A DNA stretch of 64,000 nucleotides from Vandiemenella viatica (taxonomy: Eukaryota > Arthropoda > Insecta > Orthoptera > Morabidae), in contig CM061919.1 of the NCBI GenBank assembly GCA_031002005.1, forward strand, positions 174,451,121-174,515,120, in the 5' to 3' direction. The position numbers and the translations under genes were made by a program. Positions 34,719 to 45,424 of the stretch are shown piece by piece. Below the pieces are notes generated by a model. That model did not search any database, had not been told where the DNA came from, and worked only from the letters and a program-made list of their open reading frames with translations. The stretch's first letter is position 1. Every line of letters begins with the position of its first letter.

Positions 34719-35761
34719 TTATAATTATTTAGATTTTAATATTTTATCAAAAAATAAACCTAAAATCAAAATAAGTATATTTTTATACTTATTTTGAATT
34801 TAAGTTAATTTTTTATCCCAAATTCCACATAAGCAAAGTCCATTTCCAAATAATACTGACATACTGATTTATTTTTTCCTCATATTTCAAAAAAAAAAAA
34901 ACTGTGGGATACTTTTACAAGTGAATTAAATTATTTATATAACTACGCACGCTCAAAAAGACAATCTTTGTCATATGAACTTTGCGGAGTTTGCGGTTTG
35001 ACTAATTCAAGCGTCAAGCACAAAGCCACGCCACCGCACATCTCCGTATCCGCCACCCGTCTTTCTTCGCTCTAGCGGCCATTCACAGTCCATCTTGTAG
35101 GACTTACGACGATTAGATTTTCTGATGAAAGACTCTTGATGGTACGTGAAAGGGGTTTTAGGGCTACATGTAGGAAGTGTTGGTTGTTGTTGGGCTCCCA
35201 GACAACCAATACGGGTCTTTGTCGTTCAACAAGCTATGGTGTTGGATCATGTTTGGAGAAAACTTCCTACGAGTGTGCGATAAGGACACTAGTGTGCCGC
35301 GGGAAAGTTATAGTGGAAAGGATTGCTCGGAACATTTTGTTTGACCTCTTCTAGTAGCGTGAATGGGTGAGCGTATCCTACGGTAGTTCTACAAGGATGT
35401 ACTATAATAGGGAATAGGTCGTTTTACTTTACATGCAAGTTCAAACTTGTAAATTCGTCGCTTAGGTAACAACACCGTTTAGTTCATTATTACTTTTATT
35501 GCAAGAAAAAAGTAACCACGTTGTTGACAGTTAAACGGTGATGGACCAAATATCGTATAAAGAGAAAAGAGTAATATATATTGCAATGTAAACAAAACCT
35601 CCGCTATACATCCGCACTAAAAATTGCAGATGTAGATGCGGAAGCGGAGGTAGGACTTAAGGCGAAAGCTCCGCATGGATACGGATCTCCGTTACATCCC
35701 TACTGCGTATCATGGAGGGATGGCCGACCGTGAGATGACTCTCTTTAGAATGTAACACAGT

Positions 35762-36555
35762 TAGAGATGTACAAGTAACGAGAAATTGTGTACCCGTACA
35801 TATTTGTTACTAAACCAATCAGTACTCGTTACTATCGAATGGTTACTGGTTACTTTTGACACAATCGACACTAGAATGAAGCATCACATCGAGTCGCGTA
35901 GCGTAGTGATTACGGGTTGACTTCGTTCGTACTTTGTAAAGTTTAATTAAATTGTCCATTTAATAAAGTAAGTTTAGGTAAAATTTACACTTTATTACAA
36001 AAATAGAATTAAGAATATTGCATTTTAGAATAAACGCATTACATAAATGTTTGAAATTAATAAAATCTCGCTAAGGTGTGATCAATAAAAAAAGCAATAA
36101 CCATTTCAAATTATCTATCCAAATTTTCTATTTGCAAATTATGATCTGTAAATTTTAGTGTTAAATATAAGCAAAACTACAAAATAACTCCAAATGTTGT
36201 CAAAATTACTAACTTCGTCTAAATATCAACACTTAAAAGTAAATAACATTAATTACATTAAAATAATCTATGCGCAATGTTTTTGTACTTACATATTTGT
36301 ATGCAAACTAATTCAAATCAAAATTCCCAGAAATACGCGACGCACCATGTTGAAATGTTTATTCTCTCATTCAGATTCATTTAGTCGCTGGGCGAACCGT
36401 TCCAGTTCCCTCATGATGGGTCGTATTGGTTCGTTTATCGAATCAAACTAACATTCATACGACAAATGCGAGTAACGAAATGAATTTGTATTACTTCGAG
36501 CCATGCGATGTATTAGTTACTCAGTAACGAAGGTATACGGTTTGCTACAGCTCTA
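35762..36555. mobile_element. hAT-type MITE with perfect 8-bp target duplication
   Basis: Ends TAGAGATGTA and TAGAGCTGTA (inverted) with AACACAGT duplicated exactly on both sides (35754-35761, 36556-36563). Both subterminal regions carry GTAACGA/TCGTTAC repeats. The 794-bp interior is AT-rich without transposase. Confidence 0.88.
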
Positions 36556-36964
36556 AACACAGTACTAGAATCTGTTCCGAATAGCCGTAGGCAGCAGCAG
36601 CTATTTACATTGTAGATACAACTTTTTATACTACGAAATATAGTGCTGATACGAATTTAGGGTCCTTTAGCCAAAGATAAAATGAGCCCTTTTTCGTGTT
36701 TCCATCTGTTGTTCTTTCACGCACCTCTAGCTTGTAAATGATACACGTTTCAGACTTCGAATTTTCACATCTTCGGCATTTTATTGATCTAAAACTGATT
36801 ATCGTAATAAAAATTTTCGTAAATAATATTCTATTGTAGTAGATTTTCGCATAAACAAATTTAGCTGATTATTTATTTTTCAGTATATGAGCTATAGATA
36901 TTTTGAGCTCTTTCAAGATTTTTTTCAATTTATTTTCACTGGAAAATGAGGTTGAGAGTGGCCA

Positions 36965-37130
36965 TAATCGTTTTAATTTTTGGTACCATGTCTATTCCAA
37001 AAATACTATTGCATAGGAACCTGAATCGCGGATCATGAATTCCTTCCAGTTCTAAGACCTCAGTCTTTTATGGCTTCTAATAACCTTAAGGAGACGTAAA
37101 ACCATAAGAAAATAATAAAAAATAAAAAAA
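36965..37130 (+). repeat. tRNA-derived SINE, very degraded
   Basis: Only the 3' half is recognisable: GAATTCCTTCCAGTTC, AAGACCTCAGTCTTTTATGG, AAGGAGACGTAAAACC and an A/T-rich tail. Confidence 0.45.
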
Positions 37131-37145
37131 TAAAAGGACCCTAAA

Positions 37146-38262
37146 CTTTACCGTCAATATTAATCATATTCTTCATTAAAAATAGATATACCAAAAAATA
37201 CTTACATTTAATACTTCGTATGTAGAGAGCAAAACAAATAAAAGTCCTTATGTTATTATTACGTTGCTATATATTATTTTATTAAAAGTGCTTTTAATTC
37301 CGAGTACATTTCATCCTAAAGTTCAAATAATTAATTTGAGTGGAACAGAACGATACCATTAGTAGGGCGAGGTATAACGTGGCGCGGTGTTGGAGAATCG
37401 TGAACTGGACGTGAAAATTTGTTGGGCGTTGATTTTAGTACCAAGCGATTGCCGTCTACCTACAGGCCCATTGCCACGGCGCGTGGTGTGACAGTACGCG
37501 CCTTTCATCTTTTACCACCTGGCGGTGGGTCGAGACGCGCCATACCTGCTAGCATATGCGGCAAAGATGAGAGGCATCTCCTAATGCCCCATGGGAACGC
37601 GCCTTACCACATACAAGCTACGTCTTTAGGTCATCAGAGTATAGAACCATAATTGCGCTAAGCTCGACTGTTACTTGGTTGGTTTTTTTAATACTTTCAA
37701 ATTGAATTGTACTGCAGCGATTATTCATTTTTCCGCACTTAACCCAGTGGTCCTCCATTTCAGAGAGATGTATCGGTTAATTACCCCGTCGCTCTCTGAT
37801 TACACACCCTGTAACAAAACTTACTCCATCAGTAAATCGAGAAGACTTTGACCAACGTTTAAGCCACCGTCTCACTACACGCAATGTGAATTGGGCTCGG
37901 GTTCAAACATAGATTCCAGCGGGCTGGCTATCCCGTTTAGATTTTTAAGTACTTCACTATGGTCACCCTCGAGAATGATTTGTTAACGAGCCGGATGGGT
38001 GAGCACTCCAGATTACATTTTTATGTCGCTAACATTGAGGCTGGAACGTCAAAACCATAAGCGGAAGAATATGTTCGATGTAACGTTATCTATATCCGAA
38101 CTAACAATTATGTATATCATATCTGCAGGCAATACGGTGTTACATTTGCCCTCTCAAATGCGTACATGTTTTAAATTTTGAATATGATTATGAAAAAGAT
38201 TTGAGGTAAAAATTGGAATACAGCCTGGACGAAAATAACAAATGGTATTCCGTGTTACAACA
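37146..38262. other. Intergenic sequence, no supported gene
   Basis: A GC-richer patch at 37370-37650 is open on the plus strand (77 residues) without any motif I recognise. Confidence 0.35.
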
Positions 38263-39022
38263 TGAAATGTCTAGGCTCTTTTGACCTTAAACATTCACAT
38301 TCTCTGTGCATGAGATGCAAGACTTATTTGTTAAAAATTGTATTGTTAATATTTTTGTTTGGCATCAATATGATGTAAATTGAACTTACACACGCTAATT
38401 ACAAAAAAAGAAATTATAATGCAGAATTTTAAATAAATTATTAATTTAAAAATATTATCACTGAGAAAAAATCATGTTTATTTAACATTGCAACTCAGCC
38501 AGCAAAGAAAATTAAAAACACAATGTTCCCGGCTAGGGAGAGCAAGAAAACTCATTCAGTTTGGGCGTATACTGGGTGGAAATTGTTTATATGAAATTGT
38601 CACTTATCGTAACTGCAGGAGGCTGTCGGCGACCTTGATGTTTCTTTCACTATGAAGAAACTCCATCTGGCAACTGAGGTGGGTTCACTTGTGGAAACGC
38701 ATAAAGAAAACAGCACGACAAATATTGTCGTGACGAAAACGCGTCCTCCACGTTTCTTTGAAAAATCCACGTACACACACACACACACACACATGCGGAC
38801 TACACGGGGTCCAGCCCCCAAGTGACCGCGACAGTTTAACCACTTCTCAACCCCGGTCTCCGGGAGTGGCATGTCTACCTGCGTCAAACAAAGCAACCTC
38901 GCCGACAACACGACGCCAGCAGGAATTTGCCAACCTTCCCTGTCTTCCAAAACGGCTGGATGAAATGTCTCACAAATGGAGAGGTGACGGAAAATCAATG
39001 ACAGCAGAGGCTGGACATTACA
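38263..39022 (-). repeat. 3' LTR of the LTR retrotransposon
   Basis: Matches the right-hand LTR apart from length changes in an A run and in a CA microsatellite at about 38773-38792 and an inverted hairpin loop at 38722-38724. On the element's strand it is preceded by GGTTTGGGGCTA, a weak polypurine-tract candidate. Confidence 0.88.
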
Positions 39023-39844
39023 TAGCCCCAAACCACTGGCTGAAGTCTTTCTTGACGAAGAAAACAAAGTCCGTGGTTTCATGTCCCACAATTTACACTT
39101 CAGTTCTCACTTCATTCAAAACTTTGACGCAACCACACAACTGTTACTGCCCAACTGACACTCGAAAACCAGTGTGAATATGCCCGCATTTTGAAATGAA
39201 CAGTGATGGGCCTGAAGCATGGTTCACTTCTACTTAATTACATTTTTAACAGACATTTGGCTGAGTCCTTATCGAACGGCAACAACATACAAATTTTTGT
39301 AAATATCTTTTTCTTAGTCTAATGATCTTATCTATAACAAACATACAATTATTATTATTATTATTTTAATGTAAAATTAACACAAAAATTCTGGCAACCT
39401 TTTAGAGTGTGCATTCTGAACTTACACCCGTACTAGAATAACTTGATGATCAAAAATTCATCTTTACTTAAAAAGTTGGCAAAACAAATAAAATCTTGAT
39501 CTCATGCGAGAAAAATATGAAACTAAATGTTTCTACAAACAAACTATTTCCGATGGTATGAAAAATTAAATGAAAAACAAAATTCCTTTACAAACGTACG
39601 TAGAAACAACTATACCACAATTAAATCTTGTACAAAATATTCAAAATGACCCTGTTGACTGGTAAGAGTTTTATGGAATTAAAGAAAAATTAAGTGTGAC
39701 AAACAACCTCTTAAAAAAATCAACGATACATAATCAACAAACTCAAAAACATCTATTTGTATATTTCAGAAACAATAAAAAAAAACCTATCAAAAATACC
39801 TCCACCACAAACATCTAATTGATGCATGCTGGACAAAACAGCTG

Positions 39845-40837
39845 TCAGACCAAATTATCAAAACTATTCCTACGAATATTTTCTACATTAAGAATAACAA
39901 AAATCTGAAATAATATTTTGAAACAAAACCAATAGATTAGCTCCCAAAAGAATAGTATTTTTAACAGACCAGAAATTGTCTGCAGGCAACGCTTTCCCTC
40001 CAAATGAAAAACGGCAACATTGCGACATCTGGTTCTGTGATTTCCAAAGAGAAAATGAAAATATTTTAATCTCTTCTTCGGAACCATTATTCTGTTGCGT
40101 ACCCTGGGTAACTTTTTAGAACAAATTCTCTTATTCTGGCATGTCAGAAACCATTCCCAGCTGTTGGATTCTGTCACTACGCAACTGCTCAAGTATCGGT
40201 GCGGAAAAACCGGCTTGGACACCCCTCGACCTGTGAACTCTCCGCCAACACGATAATAGACATTCCATTTCTCTGAAAGGTTTTCGCTCATTATGCCAAG
40301 CAAAGCAACTTTTTTCTCAACCTCAAGAAATTGAACGTAACTTCTATCCCCTAGTTCACTGCCAAATCTATGTGAAGGGATGCGTCTTTTTGTGTCAACT
40401 GGCTTGACATAAACTTCTGAAGGATAATTCAGTGATTGAATTGTATATCCCGCAATAAGTGACATGTTGTTTCTGCCCCGTGTCCCAGATGTGTTACTTA
40501 TCTGCTCTTCATTGGTTTTGTCTCCGATGTGATTGATATCAGTATCGGTATTCAAAGGTTCCTGGACTGATTCTTCTAAATCAACACTCATTACAGGTGG
40601 ACCGACTTTTTCACATGCTGAGGCAAATCCATCGCGAATTTCCTGCTTAATATCAGCTAACATATTTTCAGTTTGACTTTGAGATTTAATTATACTGCCC
40701 TGGATTTTCTGCAACAACAGAAATAATGTTCCGTTCATGCTGTTAGGTATTTCATGAGAATCAGCTGATAATACCAGTGGCTGACTCATATTTGCATGTG
40801 GATCCCTGATTGTACCAGGTGACAGAAAATTGTCCAT
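39845..40837 (-). CDS. Internal protein of the LTR retrotransposon, function unknown
   Basis: Open frame of 330 codons from the ATG at 40837 (context ATTATGGACAATTTT) to a stop at 39845; it is the only long frame inside the element and follows the primer-binding-site candidate by about 620 bp. Residues about 38-78 (LLQKIQGSIIKSQ, ENMLADIKQEIRDG) look like an amphipathic or coiled-coil helix. The middle part is soluble and charged; the last ~45 residues are rich in F, W, L and I (FFWELIYWFCFKILF) and look less protein-like or membrane-like. I see no CCHC zinc knuckle, protease DTG or reverse transcriptase motif. A gag-derived protein or a captured sequence are both possible. Position and strand fit a gag-like role, which is inference. 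Confidence 0.45.
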   Translation of the reverse strand: MDNFLSPGTIRDPHANMSQPLVLSADSHEIPNSMNGTLFLLLQKIQGSIIKSQSQTENMLADIKQEIRDGFASACEKVGPPVMSVDLEESVQEPLNTDTDINHIGDKTNEEQISNTSGTRGRNNMSLIAGYTIQSLNYPSEVYVKPVDTKRRIPSHRFGSELGDRSYVQFLEVEKKVALLGIMSENLSEKWNVYYRVGGEFTGRGVSKPVFPHRYLSSCVVTESNSWEWFLTCQNKRICSKKLPRVRNRIMVPKKRLKYFHFLFGNHRTRCRNVAVFHLEGKRCLQTISGLLKILFFWELIYWFCFKILFQIFVILNVENIRRNSFDNLV

Positions 40838-41459
40838 AATTGACTTAGTCAAATCCTACGATAAAATGGTAACTTCTGCCCTCTCAATGTACCCACTCAG
40901 CACTTATATCGGACCAGAACCGAACTCAAATCCATTGTTCCTACTTCTCCTAATCAAAAATAGAACTTGCCAACATAACTCCAGACGAACACCAGAAAAA
41001 TCGTACAACATATCACGACATTAGATGTCAGGATATCCAGCAACATCTCCAAAAAAAGAAAACTCAAAACTTACGACACTGAGCAAAGTAAAAATTGTCT
41101 AAACATATAAAAAAAACAGATAGATAAAACCAGCAACCAGATTTGTGGAATAATCAACATGCTGTTCTGAGGAGAGAAAGAAAAAAAAACACCTCGACAG
41201 CTACACCAACAAAACAAATTTTCACCACGTACAGTGCATCAAAAAAACTGCAATAGAAATATTAGCGTGTATTATTGCTAACATAAAAAATATAATTAAT
41301 AGTTTTATACACTACTGGGATACCGGTATACAAAACCCGACATGGAAGCTTACTTGAAATGTAAATTTAGATACTACTGTTTGTCAGAAAAATTTGAAAA
41401 ATACAACTTCACTCCAATTTAATAAACATCCTTAAAAACACCGTATCGGTCTGATTATT

Positions 41460-41482
41460 TCGGCTCCAACGGTGGCGCGCCA
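41460..41482 (-). promoter_or_regulatory. tRNA primer-binding-site candidate
   Basis: On the minus strand the sequence one base inside the 5' LTR begins TGGCGCGCCACCGTTGG. Primer-binding sites begin TGG because they pair with the CCA end of a tRNA. The matching tRNA is not identified. Confidence 0.6.
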
Positions 41483-41483
41483 T

Positions 41484-42244
41484 TTGAAATGTCTAGGCTC
41501 TTTTGACCTTAAACATTCACATTCTCTGTGCATGAGATGCAAGACTTATTTGTTAAAAATTGTATTGTTAATATTTTTGTTTGGCATCAATATGATGTAA
41601 ATTGAACTTACACACGCTAATTACAAAAAAAAAAGGAAATTATAATGCAGAATTTTAAATAAATTATTAATTTAAAAATATTATCACTGAGAAAAAATCA
41701 TGTTTATTTAACATTGCAACTCAGCCAGCAAAGAAAATTAAAAACACAATGTTCCCGGCTAGGGAGAGCAAGAAAACTCATTCAGTTTGGGCGTATACTG
41801 GGTGGAAATTGTTTATATGAAATTGTCACTTATCGTAACTGCAGGAGGCTGTCGGCGACCTTGATGTTTCTTTCACTATGAAGAAACTCCATCTGGCAAC
41901 TGAGGTGGGTTCACTTGTGGAAACGCATAAAGAAAACAGCACGACAATATTTGTCGTGACGAAAACGCGTCCTCCACGTTTCTTTGAAAAATCCACGTAC
42001 ACACACACACACACATGCGGACTACACGGGGTCCAGCCCCCAAGTGACCGCGACAGTTTAACCACTTCTCAACCCCGGTCTCCGGGAGTGGCATGTCTAC
42101 CTGCGTCAAACAAAGCAACCTCGCCGACAACACGACGCCAGCAGGAATTTGCCAACCTTCCCTGTCTTCCAAAACGGCTGGATGAAATGTCTCACAAATG
42201 GAGAGGTGACGGAAAATCAATGACAGCAGAGGCTGGACATTACA
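41484..42244 (-). repeat. 5' LTR of the LTR retrotransposon
   Basis: Begins on the minus strand with TGTAATGTCC and ends ACATTTCA. Differs from the other LTR by a longer A run (about 41626-41635), a shorter CA run (about 41999-42014) and the three-base loop at 41948-41950. Confidence 0.88.
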
Positions 42245-42664
42245 ACATTACGATAACGCATTTTAGTTTAATATTTATTTGTAGTTTGCTTTAACTACCG
42301 CCATGTTCCTGATGTTTTTACTGCAATCGGTTGAAAATAGTTCAAAGTATAGCGTAACCTACCATAATGGTACCAGAAATATAACTGACATTATCCGGCA
42401 AAGTAGGAAGTTTCCATTCACCTTATGTCTTTCTTGATTAGTTTTTCGTCTGTAGCCATTCGCGGCTCCTATATTGATTATAGGATTTCATTTACGATAC
42501 TAAAGGGTCTCTGCTGCATTTTCCTTGTTACAAATTGGTTTGTCAGCTGTAGTATATTCCATACACGTAGAGTTATTCTATAATGCCGAAAATACAATGC
42601 GGAGATTATTTATGATTAATATTGTGAGAATTAAGTTTTTCCCGGCGTATGGCTGACAAAAAAT
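42245..42664. other. Intergenic sequence, no supported gene
   Basis: Nothing recognised in this flank of the LTR element. Confidence 0.35.
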
Positions 42665-42893
42665 CTTCTCGGGTATTCTGCCGGATAAGTTCTTCTGACC
42701 ACAACGTTTCGGCAGCAACCTCCGCTGCCATCATCAGGTAAGATGTCACAGCGAAGCTACCACAGCATCGACAGTCGGTGCTGTGTCGTCGCAATGGTTT
42801 CTTCGCTATGACATCACACCTGATGATGGCAGTGGACGTTGCTACAGAAACGTTGTGGTCAAAAGAACTTATCCGCTAGAATACCCGAGAAGA
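42665..42893. mobile_element. Inverted repeat with hammerhead-like cores (Penelope-like termini candidate)
   Basis: About 92 bp at 42665-42757, from TTCTCGGGTATTCTGCC to TCACAGCGAAG, is repeated in reverse complement at 42803-42893 with a ~45-bp spacer. Each arm contains CTGATGA, a stem and GAAACGTTGTGGTC. The text CTGATGATGGCAG...GAAACGTTGTGG is typical of what I remember from ends of Penelope-like retroelements in arthropods. No reverse transcriptase or GIY-YIG endonuclease remains. Confidence 0.6.
42706..42737 (-). ncRNA. Hammerhead-ribozyme-like core, left arm
   Basis: On the minus strand: CTGATGA (42737-42731), one extra T, a perfect 6-bp stem GGCAGC/GCTGCC with a 7-base loop, then GAAAC (42710-42706), followed by GTTGTGGTC, which would give a 2-bp stem III (AC/GU) and C17. 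Stem I pairs poorly next to the core. The plus-strand partner core at 42820-42851 has the same CTGATGA and GAAAC but a broken stem II. Confidence 0.4.
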
Positions 42894-43195
42894 ATTTTTG
42901 TTTGCAAGGTTAACAGTTTCCTGAACATCTTCAGAGTTATTTTGCTCCTCATTTTTGAGTGTTCACATAGAGACGACGTGGTGACAGGTCAGTACTTGTG
43001 TGGCACTTAGGCCCCGTCTCGTTGCTGACCGCTCCTCCGGCATGTGGGTCGAGTGCAGTGTTCGCTATCGGAATGCGTTGATCGGTCGCCAAGTGGCCGA
43101 GTCCTCTGAGAAACTGGGCGATCTCCAGGGAGATACAGCATGACTCACCCACGGCGCTTCCCAGAGAGCCAGTCCTCAACCACGCAGTTTTTATT
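42894..43195. other. Intergenic sequence, no supported gene
   Basis: GC-richer around 43010-43180, no motif recognised. Confidence 0.35.
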
Positions 43196-43421
43196 ATTAT
43201 TTTTATTTTTTGCTTATGGCTTTACGCCTCGTCGACGTCGAGGTCATTAGAGGCGGGATGGGACTAGGGACAAGGAACCGGAAGGAAATTGGCCATAGCT
43301 TGTTGAAGGAAGTATCGCGGCATTCGCCTGAAGTGATTTGGGGAACCATGAAAAACCCAAATTTGGATACCCGGACAGGGATTCGATCCGGCGTACTCCC
43401 GAATGCGAGGTCAGAGCGACC
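43196..43421 (-). repeat. tRNA-derived SINE
   Basis: T-rich 3' end, GTCATTAGAGGCGGGATGG, GGAAATTGGCCATAGC, GCGGCATTCGCCTG, CCCAAATTTGGATACCC, GGGATTCGATCCGGCG and GAATGCGAGGTCAGAGC. Confidence 0.85.
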
Positions 43422-43467
43422 AGGCAATTATACAAATAGCAAGGAACTGCGAAATATTAGGTTCACG

Positions 43468-43651
43468 CAGGGCCCGTGCTAGGTATTTCGATCCCGGGGT
43501 AAACTGGCGACATTTTTTTTTTAGCTCTACAGATTGGCCGGGCGACAATGAGCGGATTCTTGGCTTCGAGGCCTGGGGGCCCCAGTAGCCGGCGGGCCCG
43601 GGTACTTTTGACCAACTTACTCCCCTCTCCCCCCTCCTAACGCCGGCACTG
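43468..43651. mobile_element. Short hAT-type MITE with perfect 8-bp target duplication
   Basis: CAGGGCCCGTGCTAG at the left and CAGTGCCGGCGTTAG (inverted) at the right, flanked exactly by GGTTCACG (43460-43467 and 43652-43659). Only 184 bp; GC-rich, non-coding. Confidence 0.88.
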
Positions 43652-43659
43652 GGTTCACG

Positions 43660-44325
43660 TTTAAGTTCACAGTATTTATTTTTTTCTAAAATATTATGCT
43701 TTCATTTACAGGTATAAACGAAGCCTGGTGTCATTTATAAAAAAGTGACAAAAAACCGTACAGTTCCATATATCACTAATTCGGATGGATATACAAGAGT
43801 CACATTGCAACCTGAAAACTCTCTTAGTAACAGCAGCATTGAGTTAAGGTTACGAGAAATGGAATGAAAACTTGGTGACATAACCAACGGAATAAAACGA
43901 CATCAGCAGATAGAATTCAAGTTCTCGCTGCATTCACTACACTATAATATCATTTGCATTCGTATTCAATCATCAGCTACGCCGTGATTTAAATTTAAAC
44001 CTTGTTCGCTTCTAATGTTGCATGAGCGTTTGTGGATGTGTGTGACTTACCCGTGTGTGTGTGCATTCTTGTATGCGCCTGAGACAGCGTGTTTGTGTGT
44101 GCGTCTGTTTTTGGGGTGGTGTGTGTGTGTGAGTGAGTATGCACTCGTGTGTGTGTGTGTGGCTGAACTGAATACTCTTTAGCCTCTTCTCTTTTCTCAC
44201 AAACATCCTTCAGCTTCTATAAATTCTTCGTAAATATTTTTTGTAACATAATGTTGAATGGATCATTTCTTCAATATCCACACAGTAAAAACGAGGTTCC
44301 GTGGTTAGAACTAACTTTGTGTCTT
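43660..44325. other. Intergenic sequence with a TG-rich tract
   Basis: About 44030-44162 is an impure GTGTGT/GTGC tract. Frames through it are low-complexity artefacts. Nothing else recognised. Confidence 0.45.
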
Positions 44326-44596
44326 ATCACCGAGTGGGGCGGTGTAACGGTTAGCGTTCTCGCCTCGCATTCGGGAGGACGGCGGTTCGAATCCCCGTCC
44401 GGGCATCCAGATTTGGGTTTTCCATGGTTTCCCAAATCACTCCAGGCAAATGCCGGGATGCTTTCTTCAAAAAAAGGCCATGGCCGAATTCCTTCCCATT
44501 CCTTGCCCCCATCCTTGCCCCCCATCCTTGCCCCCCATCCTTTCCCGTCTCTAAAGACCTCGATGTTAAAAAGAGACGTAAAGCAGTTAAAAAAAA
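44326..44596 (+). repeat. tRNA-derived SINE, full length with target duplication
   Basis: The most complete copy. GTGTAACGGTTAGCGTTCTC (A-box side), GCGGTTCGAATCCCCGTCC (B box), CAGATTTGGGTTTTCCATGG, AATGCCGGGATGC, CCATGGCCGAATTCC, CCATCCTTGCCCC in triplicate, and GAGACGTAAAGCAGTTAAAA. TGTGTCTT occurs directly before (44318-44325) and after the tail (44597-44604). Confidence 0.92.
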
Positions 44597-44604
44597 TGTG
44601 TCTT

Positions 44605-45424
44605 TCGTCGAATCACTGTTTCGGATAAACGGGATCGAGTGGAGTGATAAAAAGTAAGAAGTAAAATAGACAGTAGAGTCTGTCAGTGTTTCGTCATAAT
44701 AATTTAATATCAAGACTACTCCACTGCAAATAGTGTAAAAGGATGGTAAGATTCAAAAATATTTTAACCTCTCGAAATAGCACCACTGATCAGTGCCGAA
44801 AAAGTAGTTCCGTTACGCTTCACAACACTCCCGCTAAATATTCCATGTAAAGTTTCGTTTTCCTTCAGCTTCGGAATTCTAAAAATGTTAAGTGACTGTT
44901 AGACTGTCGGATCAGGGTGTGTATTTATGTTTTGCATGCAGCGGTTTCGCGCAAGAGGAGCGAGGGCTGGGACAAATTATGCAGCGACCAGTTTGCACAC
45001 ACCCGCCGGTAATTACGTCTCCGTACCTGCCTGATGCCGCAATTAGAAGCGGCGGCGACCAGTTCAAGCTGGCCCTCCTCTCATAAAGGGGACTCAAGGT
45101 AAAGGCTGCACCCAGGACCAAGTAAACAGCGAAACAGCGACCACGACAACGACTACACATACTGTTAATATTATCCTCCAAGCCTGCACCCAGGATTAGC
45201 TTCAGGGTGTACAAATAAGGAAACTTAATTTTAAAAAAATACGGGTTAGAAATAGTTTTATTTAAAAAAAATTATAAACACTCAATTAACTTATTTAAGC
45301 ATTAGCCTGCGAGTGTTCTGGCTGAATTTTGACAAAATTTATTTTTCTAAATTAAAAGGTGGAATTTTTATTTTCATATATTCTTCGCTCTACTACTGTG
45401 TAACTCATAAAGAAACTTACTGAT
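44605..45424. other. Intergenic sequence, no supported gene
   Basis: A GC-richer block lies at 44935-45090; no motif recognised. Confidence 0.35.

Larger units (their letters stand above)
33873..35705. mobile_element. Non-autonomous DNA element, copy 2, with a nested inverted repeat
   Basis: The left end CAGCAGGGCTGTAGCGGA and the reverse complement of the right end, CAGTAGGGATGTAACGGA, match at 15 of 18 positions. Both subterminal regions carry GGATGCGG/GGAAGCGG repeats. No transposase frame. Compared with copy 1 at 23628, this copy lacks the SINE and has instead a ~690-bp inverted repeat at 34029-34718. An 8-bp target duplication is not evident, so a hAT assignment is only suggested by the ends. 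Confidence 0.7.
38263..42244 (-). mobile_element. Non-autonomous LTR retrotransposon, minus orientation
   Basis: Two ~760-bp direct repeats (38263-39022 and 41484-42244) with TG...CA-type ends enclose 2461 bp. In the minus orientation the 5' LTR is the right-hand copy: one base after its end comes TGGCGCGCCACC, a TGG-initiated primer-binding-site candidate, and the only sizeable internal frame also reads on the minus strand. CAACA lies at 38258-38262 and again at 42243-42247, a likely target duplication overlapping the LTR end by two bases. The interior is too short for gag-pol, and no protease, reverse transcriptase, RNase H or integrase motif is visible, so the element must borrow enzymes. 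The LTRs are almost identical, so insertion is recent. Confidence 0.88.

Noticed and set aside
36656..37145. MITE with TTTAGGGTCCTTT inverted ends
   Set aside because: The 13-bp inverted match is real but short, and the right end overlaps the tail of a degraded SINE; no target duplication found.
38600..39177. Overlapping 163- and 139-residue frames on both strands, repeated at 41826-42294
   Set aside because: They lie inside the two LTRs and include the CA microsatellite; they are by-products of LTR sequence.
44331..44410. A functional tRNA gene
   Set aside because: A- and B-box-like text is present, but it continues into the SINE body with an A tail and target duplication; no acceptor stem closes.
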